From: Xestospongia muta
Taxonomy: Eukaryota; Porifera; Demospongiae; Haplosclerida; Petrosiidae
Assembly (NCBI GenBank): GCA_963693285.1
Contig: OY848930.1
Coordinates: 4,154,001-4,218,000 of the forward strand
Direction of reading: 5' to 3'
Length of the DNA stretch: 64,000 bases
The notes under the pieces were generated by a model. It was not told where the DNA came from, did not search any database, and saw only the letters and a program-made list of their open reading frames with translations. Each line of letters begins with the position of its first letter. Positions within the stretch are counted from its first letter, which is position 1. Both the position numbers and the translations under genes were made by a program. This document shows, piece by piece, positions 22,458 to 39,578 of this stretch.

Positions 22458-25400
22458 TACGCGTGCAAAACATAGAAACATGTGTTAAGGTTTAGGGTCA
22501 GGGATAAAGGTAACGTCTAATTACATATTAAAGTAAAATATATAGCAAATGCCAAACATATAGCAATGCCTTAATTTAGACCTATATATATTAAGTATAG
22601 GTACAGACAAGAGGTAATATTAGTCCAATACAAACAATGCAAAAAATAAAGATTGTAGGATTAGCAAATGCATCATCCATACATAATAACACAGGCATAG
22701 AATGCAACAATATATCACTGATATTATCTAAGTGATTTAGGTAGTTGGTGAATATATGTAGGTGATACAAATGCCATCCCTACTATCTTGATTGCATTCT
22801 TTGTATTAGACTGATATTACTCATCCCTACGTTTACTTCATTTTTTAGAAAATATTTTTATTCACTTGTTTGCTTAAGTTTTTAAAGGCACGTGTTTTGA
22901 TAGTCAATAATGAAAGCTGTAGCATGCTGGAAGGCAATGCATGAGGTTCCATATTTTAACCAGCTCACAAAAAATGTAAAGTGCTGAAATCACTAATTTT
23001 ATTTCTGAAGTGCACAAAATGAGATCTACAAAAGTCATACTTTGTACTTGAGCACATTACCTCTGTGAGTCTGGTGCCCAAACTGTTTATGGTTATTCAA
23101 TTATTATGATTTATGAAGTAGAGCCAGGGGAAAGACAGACATATCCAACATTTATGTGATGCATAGAAACATTTGTTATCTTATAACTACGTCATCATCA
23201 AGGTATTATCGTAGAAAGAAATACAACAAAGAATTGAAATGTTTTAATCAGTTTTGAGTGAAATATTCATTGTTTTCTGCCAATACATATCAATGGACAA
23301 TCAGGGCCATTCATCCATAGTCGCTACTACAGCGTACCTGATTATGTTTCATCATCACGTTAATCAGTGCAAACTGACAATATGGCGATGGTCAGCAAGT
23401 TCTTCTTCTGTGTTGCTATTGGAAGCAGAAAACAGTTTGCTGGAAAATTGATTGCCTCAGCAAGTGTTTTGATAGTAATGTTTTGCTATTTTTTCTCCAA
23501 TTCACTCAATCTGGGTTTTCAAAGAGGATCGCTTGATCGTTTCGCCATTTTACCAGTTAGCCCTAGGCCTGGGTGTCAGACATATCACCGTGTACATCTC
23601 TTACTCGATCCGCCAATAAACGCATCTTGTGAAAAATTATTTGATGGAGATAAGGAAGAAAGACAGCGAATTAGACAATTTTTAAATTCTTGGAGACCTC
23701 CTAATGACATCGAAACTATTGAGTCACTGAAAAATTGCCAACATGTGAACACAGATTTCATGGATAACTTTTACATATCTGAAACAGAGAGGAACTTTCC
23801 TCTAGCTTTTCAAATGCCTTTATATTATCAACAGAACCTCTTACTACAGCATATTCGTCTACTCAAGTACTTGTATCGTCCACATAACATATACTGTATT
23901 CATATTGACAAGAAATCTCCCAAATGGTGGACAGATGGATTAAGACAATTTACAAAGTGTTTCAATAACGTCTTTATATCTACAAAACAGGTACATATTG
24001 TTTATGGATCAGTATCAATATTAGATACTCATTTAAGCTGTTTAAAAGATCTTGTTAAAACTACAGCAGAATGGAGATATGTTATAACTCTTAACTCACC
24101 TGAAATACCTCTAGTCACTAACAGAGAAATGGTTGATACCCTTATAAAGATGAATGGCACTAACATCATGACAAGAGGTGTCAATGCTTTAAATAAGAAG
24201 TATAAGGCACCATATAATAGGTTATGGTATAAAAGCATGTCAAAAAAAACTATTAGTTCTCGACTAGGTCCTATACCATATAATCTGACAGTATACAAGT
24301 CGGCATCATCTGTTAACAGTGCATTGAGTAGAGAATTTGTCAAGTTTATAGTCACTGACAAGAGAGCATTTGCTTTAAGAATACGTCTACAATATGTCCA
24401 TTCTGCTGAAGAATTCTTTTTTGTTACCTTGAATGTACTGAAAGATGCTCCAGGTAATTTTCATACATTAAAGAAAGGTGTCCGTATGCCTGCAGTATCA
24501 ATACCAATATGGTTTAGTAATGATAATACTGTTTGTATTGAGAGACATTTTGTACACAACATTTGTATACTGAGCGCTAGTGATCTTCCATACTTGAAGG
24601 GTCGTTCAAATCTCTGGTTCTTTAACAAGTATCACTTTGACTACGATCGTGTTGTTATGGATTGTATGGAGGAACTGTTACTAAAGAGACATTTTAAAGA
24701 GTATGAAGTAGATTGTATTATTAATAAGACAATGTTATAACTTTTTCTCATCTCATCACATTAAAAATGTGATAGTTATAAACAACATACAAACAATGTA
24801 AGATATGGTGAAACAATGAACAAACTATGTAGGATATAGGATGACACTACACTCTCTAACCTTAACTCATGTTGACATTATAGTTCACACTGGTTAAAAA
24901 ATGCTACCTACGTCATGATATAAAGTTTGCCTTTAGCAAGTAAATATTGGATATCAAGTAAAGTTTGGCTAATACCTGATTTAAAACTTAGTTATAGTAT
25001 GATTGTCTACTAACTTAAAAACAAGTGATATGTATAGAATGTGAAGTCATCTAGATCTAGATTGGTAATAAATTGCAAATAAAATTGAAGAATTAAAAGG
25101 TCAGTGCAAACATACTATAATAAATAAAATTAGTTATAATATAAAATAATGTTCCGGAACAAATGATAATTAACTTGTTTACAATAGTTTTTGTACATTG
25201 CTAAGCAGTTATTCCTTTCATACATCTTGTTAACACTGTGTACACACTTAATAGTAGTACATGGCAATAAACAAAGTGGTTAAACCAATTTATGTATGTC
25301 CATTATTCACATACCTGCTCAACTGATATTTGTTGCCATTTATAGAAAGAGTATTGCTTGTTTTGTTAACTTTAACAGCTTGTCTAACTAGATTAGCAGG

Positions 25401-25469
25401 TTTCACAGCTTCTATACCAGCCATGTAAATCCTTGTTGCATCTTGAAACATGTCACTTTTAGTACTCAT
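20467..25469 (-). CDS. GLYCTK: Glycerate kinase (GLYCTK-like, MOFRL family), five exons
   Basis: Exons, 5' to 3': 25315-25469, 21974-22150, 21743-21920, 21416-21530 and 20467-21347. All have GT/AG borders and consistent phases, giving 501 aa, close to the animal GLYCTK length. Motifs: IHLVGFGKAVFGM near the N terminus, LISGGGSALLPLP (nucleotide site), LILSDIIGDPVQYIASGPTV, GSGLGGRNQELAL, IGTDGQDGPTDAAGA and TGLTGTNVMDIH (MOFRL domain). The enzyme phosphorylates D-glycerate with ATP in serine and fructose breakdown. Intron 1 (about 3.2 kb) contains the second GCNT gene on the other strand. A second intact copy of exon 1 lies at 30052-30206 and could act as an alternative first exon. Confidence 0.9.
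22420..22452. repeat. CA microsatellite in glycerate kinase intron 1
   Basis: About 16 CA dinucleotides. Confidence 0.95.
22600..23257. repeat. 600-bp duplicated segment, copy 2
   Basis: Matches 16,870-17,475 (both contain GATTTAGGTAGTTGGTGAAT). It lies in glycerate kinase intron 1, just upstream of the second GCNT gene. No coding potential is seen. Confidence 0.8.
23382..24740 (+). CDS. GCNT-like beta-1,6-N-acetylglucosaminyltransferase, copy 2
   Basis: Intronless, 452 aa from the conserved MAMVSKFFF start. It has a signal anchor near residues 20-42, then a GT14 domain with NIYCIHIDKKSPKWW, ITLNSPEIPLVT, ALSREFVKFIV and SAEEFFFVTL. It is closer to copy 3 than to copy 1 (for example NCQHVNTDFMDN in both). 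A four-residue insertion, ISSR, follows a SKKT segment. It sits inside intron 1 of the glycerate kinase gene on the opposite strand. The frame is open, so it is probably functional, with a Golgi O-glycan branching role inferred from family. Confidence 0.85.
   Translation: MAMVSKFFFCVAIGSRKQFAGKLIASASVLIVMFCYFFSNSLNLGFQRGSLDRFAILPVSPRPGCQTYHRVHLLLDPPINASCEKLFDGDKEERQRIRQFLNSWRPPNDIETIESLKNCQHVNTDFMDNFYISETERNFPLAFQMPLYYQQNLLLQHIRLLKYLYRPHNIYCIHIDKKSPKWWTDGLRQFTKCFNNVFISTKQVHIVYGSVSILDTHLSCLKDLVKTTAEWRYVITLNSPEIPLVTNREMVDTLIKMNGTNIMTRGVNALNKKYKAPYNRLWYKSMSKKTISSRLGPIPYNLTVYKSASSVNSALSREFVKFIVTDKRAFALRIRLQYVHSAEEFFFVTLNVLKDAPGNFHTLKKGVRMPAVSIPIWFSNDNTVCIERHFVHNICILSASDLPYLKGRSNLWFFNKYHFDYDRVVMDCMEELLLKRHFKEYEVDCIINKTML
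24745..25314. repeat. 3' flank of GCNT copy 2, duplicated at 29,430-30,051
   Basis: The sequence matches the flank of GCNT copy 3 closely, except for an insertion near 29,866-29,915 in the second block. The first 150 bp also match the flank of copy 1. No gene is seen apart from glycerate kinase exon 1, which follows it. Confidence 0.75.
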
Positions 25470-26187
25470 CCTATAATAATTACTACATATAATAATAGGG
25501 ACCTATATCCTAAACCAACCCACCTAATAAACCAAGATTATTAAAACACACCCTCTTGGTAAAAATTAACTACATTTAATACTAGGGACCTATATCCTAA
25601 ACCAACCCACCTAATAAACTAAGATTATTAAAACACACCCTCTTAGTAAAAATTAACTACATATAATACTAGGGACCTATATCCTAAACCAACCCACCTA
25701 ATAAACCAAGATTATTAAAACACACCCTCTCAGTAAAATTAACTACATATAATAATAGGGACCTATATCCTAAACCAACCCACCTAATAAACCAAGATTA
25801 TTAAAACACACCCTCTCAGTATGAATTAACTAGTTAGGGAGTACAACAAAGACACATACATCATGGACATTTCAACAACATAACAAAAACTTTCTATGTC
25901 ACTGGTCATAGAAATTTAAGATATGTACAATATAGTAAGAGCTAGACTTTTTGCCCTGACACAAACTGTCAACAATCCAAATTTCCTTATCCAGCTAGAT
26001 GTACATTACAACTGAGAACTCCTATTGAAAGTAATCATTAACTAATATACCTCCAATATTGTGTTCTTGGAATGTGTAGTATCCTCCCCAAAGGTCTTGT
26101 GTAGTTAGACATAACCAGCCACACCCCCTAATTATGATATAAAATTAGATTTGACTGTGGAGGATGACAGAATCCAAGAAGGTAAGT
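25470..26187. promoter_or_regulatory. Shared intergenic region between glycerate kinase (-) and ADAR-like copy 1 (+)
   Basis: The two start codons face away from each other across 718 bp, about half of it tandem repeat. No other gene lies between, so it must carry both promoters. No TATA box could be assigned with confidence. Confidence 0.5.
25482..25830. repeat. Four-unit 87-bp tandem repeat in the glycerate kinase/ADAR promoter region
   Basis: Four near-identical units contain ACTACATATAATAATAGGGA, CCTATATCCTAAACCAACCC and AACACACCCTCT. The duplicated block has only one such unit (30,220-30,305). It lies just upstream of glycerate kinase exon 1, between two divergent genes. Confidence 0.9.
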
Positions 26188-27567
26188 ATGGATCCAGTTC
26201 AAGAACTGGAACAATGCTACCCTGGTGTGAGATTTGAAGATTTGTCACAAGTTTATAACTGTAGGTCAGGACTTTTACAACGTGTTCACCGACAACCAAC
26301 AGTCTTTCATTATCGCGTTAAGGTTTGGGGACGAAAATTTGAACAAGATGGAAGAGTCAATAAAAGAACTACAAAGAAAGCAGTTGCAGTGATGGCTTTA
26401 AATCACTTGAAGGAATGTGTCACTACAATTGATAGCTGTGAGGCAGATGAGATAGAAAGGAAAGTAGAGCAGAAATATAATGAAGTATCAGCTACGAGAG
26501 AGAATGCAGCAGCAATGCGTAAAGTTTTAGCCGCTATTGTAGTTAAGAAAAAGGTTAGTGGAGATACTAGTATGAATGTGGTTGCATTAGGTACTGGTAC
26601 AAAATGCATTTCAAGTCGAAATATGATCCCAGGAATGACAGTAAACGATTGTCACGGTGAAGTGATTGTGAAGCGTGCATTTCAGAGATATCTCTACCAA
26701 CAATTAAGCCTTTGCTTTGAAAATCACAAGAATGATTCTATATTTCAACTAGCACCCTCATCTGGAAAGTACATTGTCAAGCCAGGTATCTCATTCCATA
26801 TGTACGTTAGAACTGCACCGTGTGGAGATGCTAGGGTTTTTATGCCTGTTGGCTTGGGGGTACAGCCAGATGGACACACAGGACGAACCAAAAGGGGTAA
26901 GTCACAATGTAAAATTGATGAAGGAGAAGGCTCTGTGTTAGCTGAAAGACATCAAAATGATGACCGAATGGTGATAATGTCTTGTAGTGATAAGATGGCA
27001 TCGTGGAATGTAACAGGAGTACAGGGCAGTCTCCTCTCTCTCTTTGTTAAGCCTATTTTCTTTAAATCAATTGTTGTAGGCAAAAATTATAACTACGAAC
27101 ATATGTCAAGAGCTATGTATGTTCGTGTTGAAGCTGTTCAAGAAAATGAAGCTTTTCCGGAATCATACAAGACATCGGCACCTTTGGTTGGTAAAGCAAA
27201 TACTTCTACATATAAACAAGCAAAGCAGAGTTCATCATATTCTTTGAACTGGTGGGAAGGTGTAATGTTGGAAGTCATTGATACCTCAATTGGTTGCACT
27301 CAAGGTGGCTTTCCTTCTCGTCTCTGTAAGCATGAAATGTTTAAAAAATGGTTGTGTTTGTTCCAATATCCTCTATCACAAAATATTATGGAAAGTGGTA
27401 TTCCTAAAACAAAACTACAGTTTACTAGCAATGACAGTTATGCTTTCATTAAAAGTTTAGCTAATGAGTATCGGTCTGTTAAACAAATACTTCACAAACA
27501 CTACAGTGACTATTTGGGTCCATGGATTCAGACACAAGGGCAAAATGATTTCACAATAAATCAATGA
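26188..27567 (+). CDS. ADAR2-like double-stranded RNA adenosine deaminase, copy 1
   Basis: Intronless, 459 aa. I use ATG 26188 (MDPVQELEQ), because the earlier ATG at 26164 is lost in copy 2. Residues 1-75 look like a divergent dsRNA-binding domain ending KKAVAVMALNHL. An adenosine deaminase domain starts near residue 130: NVVALGTGTKCIS, NDCHGE (zinc ligand His156, catalytic Glu158), APCGDARVF (Cys212), MSCSDKMASWNVTGVQGSLL (Cys266), then NWWEGVMLEVIDTSIG and SRLCKHEMF. These fit A-to-I RNA editing, with all zinc ligands kept. The usual H-A-E is H-G-E here. A strong splice-donor-like AAGGTAAGTATG overlaps the start. A polyadenylation signal lies 200 bp past the stop. Confidence 0.85.
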   Translation: MDPVQELEQCYPGVRFEDLSQVYNCRSGLLQRVHRQPTVFHYRVKVWGRKFEQDGRVNKRTTKKAVAVMALNHLKECVTTIDSCEADEIERKVEQKYNEVSATRENAAAMRKVLAAIVVKKKVSGDTSMNVVALGTGTKCISSRNMIPGMTVNDCHGEVIVKRAFQRYLYQQLSLCFENHKNDSIFQLAPSSGKYIVKPGISFHMYVRTAPCGDARVFMPVGLGVQPDGHTGRTKRGKSQCKIDEGEGSVLAERHQNDDRMVIMSCSDKMASWNVTGVQGSLLSLFVKPIFFKSIVVGKNYNYEHMSRAMYVRVEAVQENEAFPESYKTSAPLVGKANTSTYKQAKQSSSYSLNWWEGVMLEVIDTSIGCTQGGFPSRLCKHEMFKKWLCLFQYPLSQNIMESGIPKTKLQFTSNDSYAFIKSLANEYRSVKQILHKHYSDYLGPWIQTQGQNDFTINQ

Positions 27568-27769
27568 AACCAAAAGTATGACAGATTGTAATCATGTGTA
27601 CAATGAAAGCATAGCATTACATGTATAATATTGTACAATATATTGCTTACATAGTTTTCCTTAAAATAGCTATATATAATTTATGTTTTCATAAACATGT
27701 ACATTTGTGTGTGTTTATTTTGAAAATTAGATTGTTGACACATGTAGTTTATTGGCATGGTTTGTTTGC

Positions 27770-27775
27770 AATAAA
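27770..27775 (+). terminator. Polyadenylation signal of ADAR-like copy 1
   Basis: AATAAA about 200 bp after the stop codon, conserved at the same place in copy 2. Confidence 0.5.
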
Positions 27776-28087
27776 GAGACTTAATTTGAGTTTAGAGGTG
27801 CTTGGCAACATATCAAAAATATCAACAAATTCAACTCAATAAAGAGATAGATTAGTAAATGAATGTTAACAAAAGTACAAGACAATCAACTTTTGTTATT
27901 CCTATGAAAGAGACCTTGAACTAGTCCATTCAATAAATGTATCATGTTGTAGTGGCCATCATATGCATGTTTAGCAAATTACATGGATTGGAAAACTGGC
28001 CAGCTATTAAAAATTATGATCGTGTATTTTTAAAAGTAAACAGACATCATATAGAGTCATGAGATTCTGTGCATGCAATCCGACAAT

Positions 28088-29425
28088 ATGGCGATGGTCA
28101 GCAAGTTCTTCTTCTGTGTTGCTATTGGAAGCAGAAAACAGTTTGCTGGAAGATTGATTGCCTTAGCAAGTGTGTTGACAGTAACATTTTGCTGTTTTTT
28201 CTCGCATTCACTCAATCCGGGATCGCTTGATCGTTCCGCCATTTTCCCAGCTACCCCTGGGTGTAAGACATATCACCGTGTACGTCTCTTACTCGATCCG
28301 GCAATAAACGCATCTTGTGAAAAATTATTTGATGGAGATAAGGAACAAAGACAGCGAATTAGACAATTTTTAAATTCTTGGAGACCTCCTAATGACACCG
28401 AAACTATTGAGTCACTGAAAAATTGCCAACATGTGAACACAGATTTCATGGATAACTTTTACATATCTGAAACAGAGAGGAACTTTCCACTAGCTTTTCA
28501 AATGCCTTTATATTATCAACAGAACCTCTTACTGCAGCATATTCGTCTACTCGAGTACTTGTATCGTCCACATAACATATACTGCATTCATATTGACAAG
28601 AAATCTCCCAAATGGTGGACAGATGGATTAAGACAATTTACAAAGTGTTTCAATAACATCTTTATATCTACAAAACAAGTACATATTGCTTACGGATCAG
28701 TATCAATATTAGATACTCATTTAAGCTGTTTAAAAGATCTTGTTAAAACTACAGCAGAATGGAGATATGTTATAACTCTTAACTCACCTGAAATACCTCT
28801 AGTCACTAACAAAGAAATGGTTGATACCCTTATAAAGATGAATGGCACTAACATCATGACAAGAGGTGTCAATGCTTTAAATAAGAAGTATAGGACACCA
28901 TATACCTGGTTATGGTATAACAGCACGTCAAAAAAATCTCGACTAGGTCCTATACCATATAATCTGACAGTATACAAGTCGGCATCATCTGTTAACAATG
29001 CATTGAGTAGAGAATTTGTCAAGTTTATAGTCACTGACAAGAGAGCAATTGCTTTAAGAAAACGTCTACAATATGTCCAATCTGCTGAAGAATTCTTTTT
29101 TGTTACCTTGAATGCACTGAAAGATGCTCCAGGTAATTTTCATACATTAAAGAAAGGTGTGCGTATGCCTACAGTATCAATACCAATATGGTTTAGTAAT
29201 GATAATACTGTTTGTATTGAGAGACATTTTGTACACAACATTTGTATACTGAGCGCTAGTGATCTTCCATACTTGAAGGGTCGTTCAAATCTCTGGTTCT
29301 TTAACAAGTATCGCTTTGACTACGATCGTGTTGTTATGGATTGTATGGAGGAACTGTTACTAAAGAGACATTTTAAAGAGTATGAAGTAGATTGTATTAT
29401 TAATAGAAATAAGACAATATTATAA
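28088..29425 (+). CDS. GCNT-like beta-1,6-N-acetylglucosaminyltransferase, copy 3
   Basis: Intronless, 445 aa from the conserved MAMVSKFFF start; an in-frame ATG five codons upstream (28073) is unique to this copy. Signal anchor, stem and GT14 domain are as in copies 1 and 2. The stem is seven residues shorter than in copy 1. It begins the second tandem block (28.07-32.5 kb), in which glycerate kinase exon 1 and an ADAR-like gene follow in the same order and orientation as in the first block. The open frame and mostly conservative differences suggest it is functional. Confidence 0.85.
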   Translation: MAMVSKFFFCVAIGSRKQFAGRLIALASVLTVTFCCFFSHSLNPGSLDRSAIFPATPGCKTYHRVRLLLDPAINASCEKLFDGDKEQRQRIRQFLNSWRPPNDTETIESLKNCQHVNTDFMDNFYISETERNFPLAFQMPLYYQQNLLLQHIRLLEYLYRPHNIYCIHIDKKSPKWWTDGLRQFTKCFNNIFISTKQVHIAYGSVSILDTHLSCLKDLVKTTAEWRYVITLNSPEIPLVTNKEMVDTLIKMNGTNIMTRGVNALNKKYRTPYTWLWYNSTSKKSRLGPIPYNLTVYKSASSVNNALSREFVKFIVTDKRAIALRKRLQYVQSAEEFFFVTLNALKDAPGNFHTLKKGVRMPTVSIPIWFSNDNTVCIERHFVHNICILSASDLPYLKGRSNLWFFNKYRFDYDRVVMDCMEELLLKRHFKEYEVDCIINRNKTIL

Positions 29426-30051
29426 CTTTTTCTTATCTCATCACATTAAAAATGTGATAGTTATAAACAACATACAAACAGTGTAAGATATGGTGAAACA
29501 ATGAACAAACTATGTAGGATGTAGGATGACACTACACTCTCTAACCTTAACTCATGTTGACATTATAGTTCACACTGGCTAAAAAATGCTACCTATGTCA
29601 TGATATAAAGTTGGCCTTTAGCAAGTAAATATTGGATATCAAGTAAAGTTTGGCTAATACCTGATTTAAAACTTAGTTATAGTATGATTGTCTACTAACT
29701 TAAAAACTTGTGATATGTATAGAATGTGAAGTCATCTAGATCTAGATTGGTAATAAATTGCAAATAAAATTGAAGAATTAAAAGGTCAGCACAAACATAC
29801 TATAATAAATAAAATTAGTTATAATGTAAAATAATGTTCCGGAACAAATGATAATTAACTTGTTTACTTTATTCACATTGCACAAAGTCACCATTAAATT
29901 AAAATTTATCCTTTAATACAATAGTTTTTGTACACTGCTAAGCAGTTGTTCCTTTCATACATCTTGTTAACATTGTGTACACACTTAATAGTAGTACATG
30001 GCAATAAACAAAGTGGTTAAACCAATTTATGTATGTCCATTATTCACATAC

Positions 30052-30206
30052 CTGTTTAACTGATATTTGTTGCCATTTATAGAAAGAGTGTTGCTTGTTT
30101 TGTTAACTTTAACAGCTTGTCTAACTAGATTAGCAGGTTTCACAGCTTCTATACCAGCCATGTAAATCCTTGTTGCATCTTGAAACATGTCACTTTTAGT
30201 ACTCAT
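30052..30206 (-). CDS. Orphan second copy of glycerate kinase exon 1
   Basis: A 155-bp segment repeats the start codon and exon 1 of glycerate kinase (MSTKSDMFQDATRIYMAGIE and onward), including the GTATG donor, in the same phase. The frame is open, and the last residues differ slightly (QLN for QLS). No other glycerate kinase exon follows for 8 kb in its reading direction, except those of the main gene beyond exon 1 copy 1. It may be an alternative first exon of that gene or a non-functional by-product of the tandem duplication. Confidence 0.75.
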
Positions 30207-30656
30207 CCTATAATAATTACTACATATAATAATAGGGACCTATATCCTAAACCAACCCACCTAATAAACCAAGATTATTAAAACACACCCTCTCAGTAAA
30301 AATTAACTTGTTAGGGAGTACAAAGAAGACACATACATCATGGACATTTCAACAACATAACAAAAACTTTCTATGTCACTGGTCATAGAAATTTAAGATA
30401 TGTACAATTTAGTAAGAGCTAGCTTGTTGCCCTGACACAAACTGTCAACAATCCAAATTTTCTTATCCAGCTAGACGTACATTACAACCGAGAACTCCTA
30501 TTGAAAGTAATCATTAACTAAAATACCTCCAATATTGTGTTCTTGAAATGTGCAGTATTCTCCCCAAAGGTCTTGTGTAGTTAGACATAACCAGCCACAC
30601 CCCCTAATTATGACATAAAATAATTGTGGAGGAAGACTGAATCCAAGAAGGTAAGT
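30207..30656. promoter_or_regulatory. Divergent intergenic region, second block
   Basis: Matches 25,470-26,187 but with only one 87-bp repeat unit. It lies between orphan exon 1 (-) and ADAR-like copy 2 (+). Confidence 0.45.
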
Positions 30657-32036
30657 ATGGATCCAGTTCAAGAACTGGAACAAAGCTACCCTGGTGTGAG
30701 ATTTGAAGATTTGTCCCAAGTTTATAACTGTAGGTCAGGACTGTTTCAACGTGTTCACCGACAACCAACGATCTTTCGTTATCGAGTTAAGGTTTGGGGA
30801 CGAAAATTTGAACAAGATGGAAAAGTCAACAAAAGAAGTACAAAGAAAGCAGTTGCAGTGATGGCTTTAAATCACTTGAAGGAATGTGTCACTACAATTG
30901 ATAGCTGTGAGGCAGACGAGATAGAAAGGAAAGTAGAGGAGAAATACAATGAAGTATCAGCTACAAGAGAGAATGCAGCAGCAATGCGTAAAGTTTTAGC
31001 CGCTATTGTAGTTAAGAAAAAGGTTAGTGGAGATACTAGTATGAATGTGGTTGCATTAGGTACTGGTACAAAATGCATTTCAAGTCGAAATATGATCCCA
31101 GGAATGACAGTAAATGATTGTCATGGTGAAGTGATTGTGAAGCGTGCATTTCAGAGATATCTCTACCAACAATTAAGCCTTTGCTTTGAAAATCACAAGA
31201 ATGATTCTATATTTCAACTGGCACCCTTATCTGGAAAGTACATTGTCAAGCCGGGTATCTCATTCCATATGTATGTCAGTACTGCACCGTGTGGAGATGC
31301 TAGGGTTTTTATGCCTGTTGGCTTGGGGGTACAGCCAGATGGACACACAGGACGAACCAAAAGGGGTAAGTCACGATGTAAAATTGATGAAGGAGAAGGC
31401 TCTGTGTTAGCTGAAAGACATCAAAATGATGACCGAATGGTGATAATGTCTTGTAGTGATAAGATGGCATCATGGAATGTAACAGGAGTACAGGGCAGTC
31501 TCCTCTCTCTCTTTGTTAACCCTATTTTCTTTAAATCAATTGTTGTAGGCAAAAATTATAACTATGAACATATGGCAAGAGGTGTGTTTGTTCGTGTTGA
31601 AGCTGTTCAAAAAAATGAAGCCTTTCCAGAATCATACAAGGCATCAGCACCTTTGGTTGGTAAAGCAAATACTTCTATATATAAACAAGCAAAGCAGAGT
31701 TCATCATATTCTTTGAACTGGTGGGAAGGTGTAATGTTGGAAGTCATTGATACCTCAATTGGTTGCACTCAAGGTGGCTCTCCTTCTCGTCTCTGTAAAC
31801 ATGAAATGTTTATGAAATGGTTATGTTTGTTCAAATATCCTCTATCACCAAATATTACAGAAAATGGTATTCCTATAACAAAACTACAGTTTACTAGCAA
31901 TGACAGTTATGCTTTCATTAAAAGTTTAGCTAATGAGTATCAGTCTGTTAAACAGATGCTTCACAAACACTACAGTGACTATTTAGGTCCATGGATTCAG
32001 ACACAAGGGCAAAATGACTTCACAATAAATCAATGA
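30657..32036 (+). CDS. ADAR2-like double-stranded RNA adenosine deaminase, copy 2
   Basis: Intronless, 459 aa, aligning with copy 1 without gaps from MDPVQELEQ. The upstream ATG of copy 1 is missing here (GGAAGACTGA against GGATGACAGA), which identifies the start. The dsRBD-like N terminus and all deaminase residues are kept (NDCHGE, APCGDARVF, MSCSDK). Differences include MARGVFVRVE for MSRAMYVRVE near the middle of the domain and VNPIFF for VKPIFF. Both copies keep open frames, so selection is likely. AATAAA lies at 32,238-32,243. Confidence 0.85.
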   Translation: MDPVQELEQSYPGVRFEDLSQVYNCRSGLFQRVHRQPTIFRYRVKVWGRKFEQDGKVNKRSTKKAVAVMALNHLKECVTTIDSCEADEIERKVEEKYNEVSATRENAAAMRKVLAAIVVKKKVSGDTSMNVVALGTGTKCISSRNMIPGMTVNDCHGEVIVKRAFQRYLYQQLSLCFENHKNDSIFQLAPLSGKYIVKPGISFHMYVSTAPCGDARVFMPVGLGVQPDGHTGRTKRGKSRCKIDEGEGSVLAERHQNDDRMVIMSCSDKMASWNVTGVQGSLLSLFVNPIFFKSIVVGKNYNYEHMARGVFVRVEAVQKNEAFPESYKASAPLVGKANTSIYKQAKQSSSYSLNWWEGVMLEVIDTSIGCTQGGSPSRLCKHEMFMKWLCLFKYPLSPNITENGIPITKLQFTSNDSYAFIKSLANEYQSVKQMLHKHYSDYLGPWIQTQGQNDFTINQ

Positions 32037-32237
32037 AACCAAAAGTATGACAGATTGTAATCATGTGTATAATGAAAGCATAGCATTACATGTATAATAT
32101 TGTACAATATATTGTTTACATAGTTTTCCTTAAAATAGCTATATATAATTTATGTTTTCATAAACATGTACATTTGTGTGTGTTTAGTTTGAAATTATAT
32201 TGTTGACACATGTAGTTTATTAACATGGTTTGTTTAC

Positions 32238-32243
32238 AATAAA
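32238..32243 (+). terminator. Polyadenylation signal of ADAR-like copy 2
   Basis: AATAAA about 200 bp after the stop, at the same relative place as in copy 1. Confidence 0.5.
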
Positions 32244-32577
32244 GAGACTAAATTTGAGTTGCTTGGCAACATATGAAAAATATCAACAAATTCAACTCAA
32301 TAAAGAGATAGATTAGTAGATGAATGTTAACAAAAGTACAAGACAATCAACTTTTGTTATTCCTATGAAAGAAACCTTGAACTAGTCCATTCAATAAATG
32401 TATCATGTTGTAGTGGCCATCATATGCATGTTTAGCAAATCACATAGATTGGAAAACTGGCCAGATGTTAAAAATTATGATCCTGTATTTTTAAAAGTAA
32501 ACAGACATCATATAGAGTCATGAGATTTTGTATAACCTCTCATAAACTAGACAATAACTACCTAATCTGTGTGCACA

Positions 32578-33010
32578 ACATAGTCTATTTCCTTCTTATA
32601 TTTACACTGTAGTAACAAGGAAGGGTAGGGCATCTTTGTTAGCAAATAAAACTTTGGTGAATCCAATGAATAGTTTGTGCAGCCACAAACTGCTACACAA
32701 GAGTCCATATTTTGCTGTGGCAAGGTACATTATAAGACTTTCAATTTTCCCTAATACCAGTTTCACATACTTCACTTACTTACATACACTATATATAGTA
32801 TTTTGGTAGAATTCTGTAATAAAACAACAGATAAACCAAACTGATAAAAATAAACCAATAATATGTTAAATAAACTATATTTGACTAATGCAAGTTTTTT
32901 CAATTGACAAATTCTTATGTATAGTAATGTAAAAAAATATACTTTTTTATTCAGAACAAAAAAATAATAAACAATATATAATAATTGAACATAACTTGAA
33001 AGCTCTACAG
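32578..33010. repeat. ABCC 3'-flanking segment, copy next to gene A
   Basis: Also found at 7,337-7,740, 40,840-41,100 and 49,310-49,490. It is a boundary block of the segmental duplications and no gene is seen in it. ABCC gene A ends right after it (reading leftward). Confidence 0.75.
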
Positions 33011-33015
33011 TAAAA

Positions 33016-39578
<6,563 letters not shown>

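Noticed and set aside
30624..30656. N-terminal extension of ADAR copy 2 starting at TTG
   Set aside because: No ATG is present, and the matching ATG of copy 1 is not conserved. The shared ATG before DPVQELEQ is the better start.
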